Shown piece after piece: positions 60,197-64,000 of a stretch of DNA of 64,000 nt. The DNA is taken from assembly GCA_002423205.1 (NCBI GenBank), contig DIUZ01000002.1, positions 449,814 through 513,813 on the forward strand. The letters are read 5' to 3'. The translations under genes and the position numbers were made by a program. This DNA is from Micavibrio sp. UBA6145 (GTDB lineage Bacteria > Pseudomonadota > Alphaproteobacteria > Micavibrionales > UBA1664). Each line of letters begins with the position of its first letter. The stretch's first letter is position 1. The notes under the pieces are model-generated. The model was not told where the DNA came from. It was given only the letters and a program-made list of their open reading frames with translations, and searched no databases.

Positions 60197-60625
60197 TCAA
60201 ATAATATATTGCGGCCATGACGGGTCCGTCCGCCACGGCAAAATCACTTCAGGGGCCGGGACGGCTTCAAAGGCGCAGACGCCACGCTCAGCATCACGAT
60301 CAATGCCGATGACCCGTATCGTTTCCGGGTATGTCATGATTTCGGGGTTGGCCTGGACCATGGCGTAAAGGGCCTGAGAGGTGAGCGCCGGCTGGATGTG
60401 ATGGCGCCCGTCCATGACATTCCGGCTGATAGATAAATACGGGCTGTCCCGCAGCAGCAGGAAACTCTTGGCCATATCGGCCTCATCAGCAGCAATATCG
60501 CCCGTTTCATATCCTGGCTTGTAAGGTATATTGACGGTCATAACCTCGGCGGAAGGCGCAAAAGAACCATCGCCACCGGCCATATCGCCAAAAAGACGGG
60601 AAACAAGATTATTCCTGCTGGGCAT
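60197..60625 (-). CDS. Hypothetical protein, 142 residues
   Basis: The frame from ATG 60625 encodes a soluble protein with acidic and hydrophobic alternation (EVMTVNIPYKPGYETGDIAA, DEADMAKSFLLLRDSPYLSI, DAERGVCAFEAVPAPEVILP). No domain is recognised. It is divergent from dnaG. Coding is supported by composition and length only. Confidence 0.55.
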   Translation of the reverse strand: MPSRNNLVSRLFGDMAGGDGSFAPSAEVMTVNIPYKPGYETGDIAADEADMAKSFLLLRDSPYLSISRNVMDGRHHIQPALTSQALYAMVQANPEIMTYPETIRVIGIDRDAERGVCAFEAVPAPEVILPWRTDPSWPQYII

Positions 60626-60722
60626 AAGCGAACACAACCTTTCAAGACAGCCTAACAAGACTTATCAAAATGACGCAAATTCATATTTGCTTTATCAACC
60701 CCTGAACCGTTAACTTTGCTCC

Positions 60723-62414
60723 ATGCTCGTTCCTAAAAGCTTCCTCGACGACTTGCGGTCGCGTCTGCGCCTGTCCGATATCATCGGAAAACGGGTGAAG
60801 CTGCAGAATGCCGGGCGCGAGTTCAAGGCATGCTGCCCGTTCCACAACGAGAAATCGGCGTCCTTCTACATCAATAACGAAAAGGGTTTTTACCATTGCT
60901 TCGGGTGTGGCGCGCACGGCGACCATATCGGCTTTGTCATGCGCCACGACAATCGCGGCTTCATGGACGCAGTGGAAGAACTCGCCGCGCAGGCGGGCCT
61001 GCCGGTGCCCAAGCCCAGCGCGCAGGAAGTCGAACGCGCCCGCGGACGCGAACAGCTGGTCAAGCTGATGGACGTGGTCACCAAATTTTACGCGGCACGC
61101 CTGTTCGAACAAAAAGAGGTGCTGGCTTACCTGATCAACCGGGGCTTAAGCCTCGAAACCATTCAGTCATTCCGCCTGGGCTATTCACCCGCATCCGGTC
61201 CCGCGCTGTACCAGGAACTGAAAAAGGCCGGTTATACCGACGCCGAAATGCTTGAGGCCGGTGTCTTCAAAAAATCCGACCGCGACGGATCGCTGTTTCC
61301 GTTTTTCCGCGACCGCGTCATGTTTCCGGTCACCGACCGCCGTGGCCAGACCATTGCGTTTGGTGCGCGCGTTCTGCCCGAACATCTGCGCCCGGTTGAT
61401 CCGTCGCAGGGTAAGCCGCCGAAATACATCAACTCCGGCGAAACCGCGCTCTTTCAAAAGGGGCACATTCTTTATAACGAGTCACACGCCCGCACCGCCG
61501 CCGCACGCAGTAATCCGGTCATCGTCTGCGAAGGCTACGCCGATGTGATCGCATTGTGGCAGGCGGGCTTCATGGGGGCTGTCGCACCGCTCGGCACCGC
61601 GCTGACGGAGGCGCAGATCGGCGCGCTCTGGAACATGATCCCCGAAAAAGACGGCAGCGTGCGCGAACCTGTTTTATGTTTTGACGGCGACGCCGCCGGC
61701 CAGCGTGCCGCCACCCGCGCGATGGACCGCATCCTGCCGCTCCTGCGCGGCGGTATCTCGGCGCGTTTTGCATTTTTACCCGACGGAATGGACCCAGATG
61801 ATTTAATCCGGGCAAAAGGCAAGGAAGCCTTCCAGACCGTCATCGACAGCGCGATTCCACTGTCCGACATGATCTGGCGCACCCTGACGGAGGGACGGCG
61901 CTATGACACGCCGGAAGCCCGCGCAGGCCTTCAGAAATCCATGGAAATGATCGTGGCGAACATCGCCGACCGTTCGGTGCAGAAACAATACGACCGCGAA
62001 CTGAAAGACCGTTTCTTCAAGGCATTCATGGCCAAGGGCGGCAAGGCCAAGGCACAGGCCCCCGTGAAACTGCCGGACCCGCGCACGCGCCAGCTTAATG
62101 AACGCGCCCGCGTGGCCGTGGCGGCGGTCTTGAGTTTTCCCGAAATTTTCCACGACGCCGAAGACCTGCTGGGGCGTCTGCATATTGATGATCAGCGGCT
62201 GGACGCTTTGCGCCAGTCGGTGATGGGCATTCTGTCCGACAACCCCGATATGCGGCATGATGAGTTGTGCCAGCACCTTGAATCACAAGGATTTAATGAC
62301 GATCTTAAGGCCGTGATGGCCACAGCCCGCCTGCATGGCAGCTCGGCCCGGGGGGCGTCAGACCCCGTACGGGCGCTTGAGGGTCTGAAAGAAGCCGTTG
62401 GCCAAAGTCGGTAA
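60723..62414 (+). CDS. dnaG: DNA primase
   Basis: The 563-residue primase lays RNA primers at the replication fork. The N-terminal zinc domain has C38, H41, C59 and C62 (CCPFHNEK...HCFGCGAHG). The TOPRIM catalytic core follows with VCEGYADVIALW near residue 260 and LCFDGDAAGQRAA near 315. The C-terminal helicase-binding part is shorter than in E. coli DnaG. rpoD follows 88 bases later. Confidence 0.95.
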   Translation: MLVPKSFLDDLRSRLRLSDIIGKRVKLQNAGREFKACCPFHNEKSASFYINNEKGFYHCFGCGAHGDHIGFVMRHDNRGFMDAVEELAAQAGLPVPKPSAQEVERARGREQLVKLMDVVTKFYAARLFEQKEVLAYLINRGLSLETIQSFRLGYSPASGPALYQELKKAGYTDAEMLEAGVFKKSDRDGSLFPFFRDRVMFPVTDRRGQTIAFGARVLPEHLRPVDPSQGKPPKYINSGETALFQKGHILYNESHARTAAARSNPVIVCEGYADVIALWQAGFMGAVAPLGTALTEAQIGALWNMIPEKDGSVREPVLCFDGDAAGQRAATRAMDRILPLLRGGISARFAFLPDGMDPDDLIRAKGKEAFQTVIDSAIPLSDMIWRTLTEGRRYDTPEARAGLQKSMEMIVANIADRSVQKQYDRELKDRFFKAFMAKGGKAKAQAPVKLPDPRTRQLNERARVAVAAVLSFPEIFHDAEDLLGRLHIDDQRLDALRQSVMGILSDNPDMRHDELCQHLESQGFNDDLKAVMATARLHGSSARGASDPVRALEGLKEAVGQSR

Positions 62415-62502
62415 AAGAATCGATAAGGCTTTGATTTCCGGCACTTAGCCCTTATATATTCATCTTTCTGCGATTCTAAAATGACGGTAGGGGAATACAC
62501 TA

Positions 62503-64000
<1,498 letters not shown>

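Overview
The window comes from an alphaproteobacterial chromosome. The housekeeping half has typical alphaproteobacterial neighbourhoods: SPOR protein - nagZ - scpA - scpB - tatABC; dgt - argS; tmk - holB - metG; and carA / yqeY-like / dnaG / rpoD. The small cell-envelope genes would fit a Micavibrio-like lineage, but I cannot prove the genus from sequence alone.

Region 1 (1-11644). Five genes on the + strand are packed like one operon (gaps of 2-40 bases): a large protein of unknown function, cut by the window edge; a 1148-residue RNase J-like metallo-beta-lactamase/beta-CASP nuclease about twice the usual size; a HAD nucleotidase-like protein; a ~1200-residue protein with an exonuclease I (SbcB)-like DEDD core; and a GNAT acetyltransferase. 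A convergent unknown gene closes the block. Two oversized nucleases of different chemistry, a nucleotidase and an acetyltransferase in one operon is the best candidate here for an undescribed system.

Region 2 (11816-26690). This is a 14.9 kb integrative and mobilizable element inserted in the anticodon loop of a tRNA-Ser(UGA) gene. It has a 16-bp att core at both ends, arm-type repeats near both ends, a tyrosine integrase, a MobQ-type relaxase with a recognisable oriT, a Fic protein behind two identical 31-bp palindromes, a CsoR-type sensor with an RcnA-like exporter, a HupE/anchor pair, and a copper resistance operon (multicopper oxidase CopA, outer-membrane CopB, cupredoxin, Met-rich protein, DUF2933, copper P-type ATPase). 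Insertion leaves the chromosomal tRNA-Ser as two separated halves. The element carries a complete, sequence-divergent tRNA-Ser(UGA) just downstream of its integrase, so it appears to replace the tRNA it destroys.

Region 3 (26738-38640). Envelope genes (YdcF, MltB-type transglycosylase, RlpA, D-Ala-D-Ala carboxypeptidase) are followed by tmk, holB and metG. A palindromic interspersed repeat lies between holB and metG. Then comes an AT-rich ApeA-like HEPN defence gene broken by exactly one in-frame TAA, and a run of small secreted or disordered proteins, several with their own terminators.

Region 4 (38646-64000). This is conserved housekeeping: TatD and MBL hydrolases, exonuclease III, ErpA, dGTPase, ArgRS, SPOR, NagZ, ScpAB, TatABC, ZapE, GlmM, a ThiD-like kinase lacking the usual active-site Cys, a secreted EEP phosphatase, an esterase, small membrane proteins, HNH nuclease, CarA, YqeY, an ArsR/SRPBCC pair, DnaG and the start of RpoD, which runs off the end.
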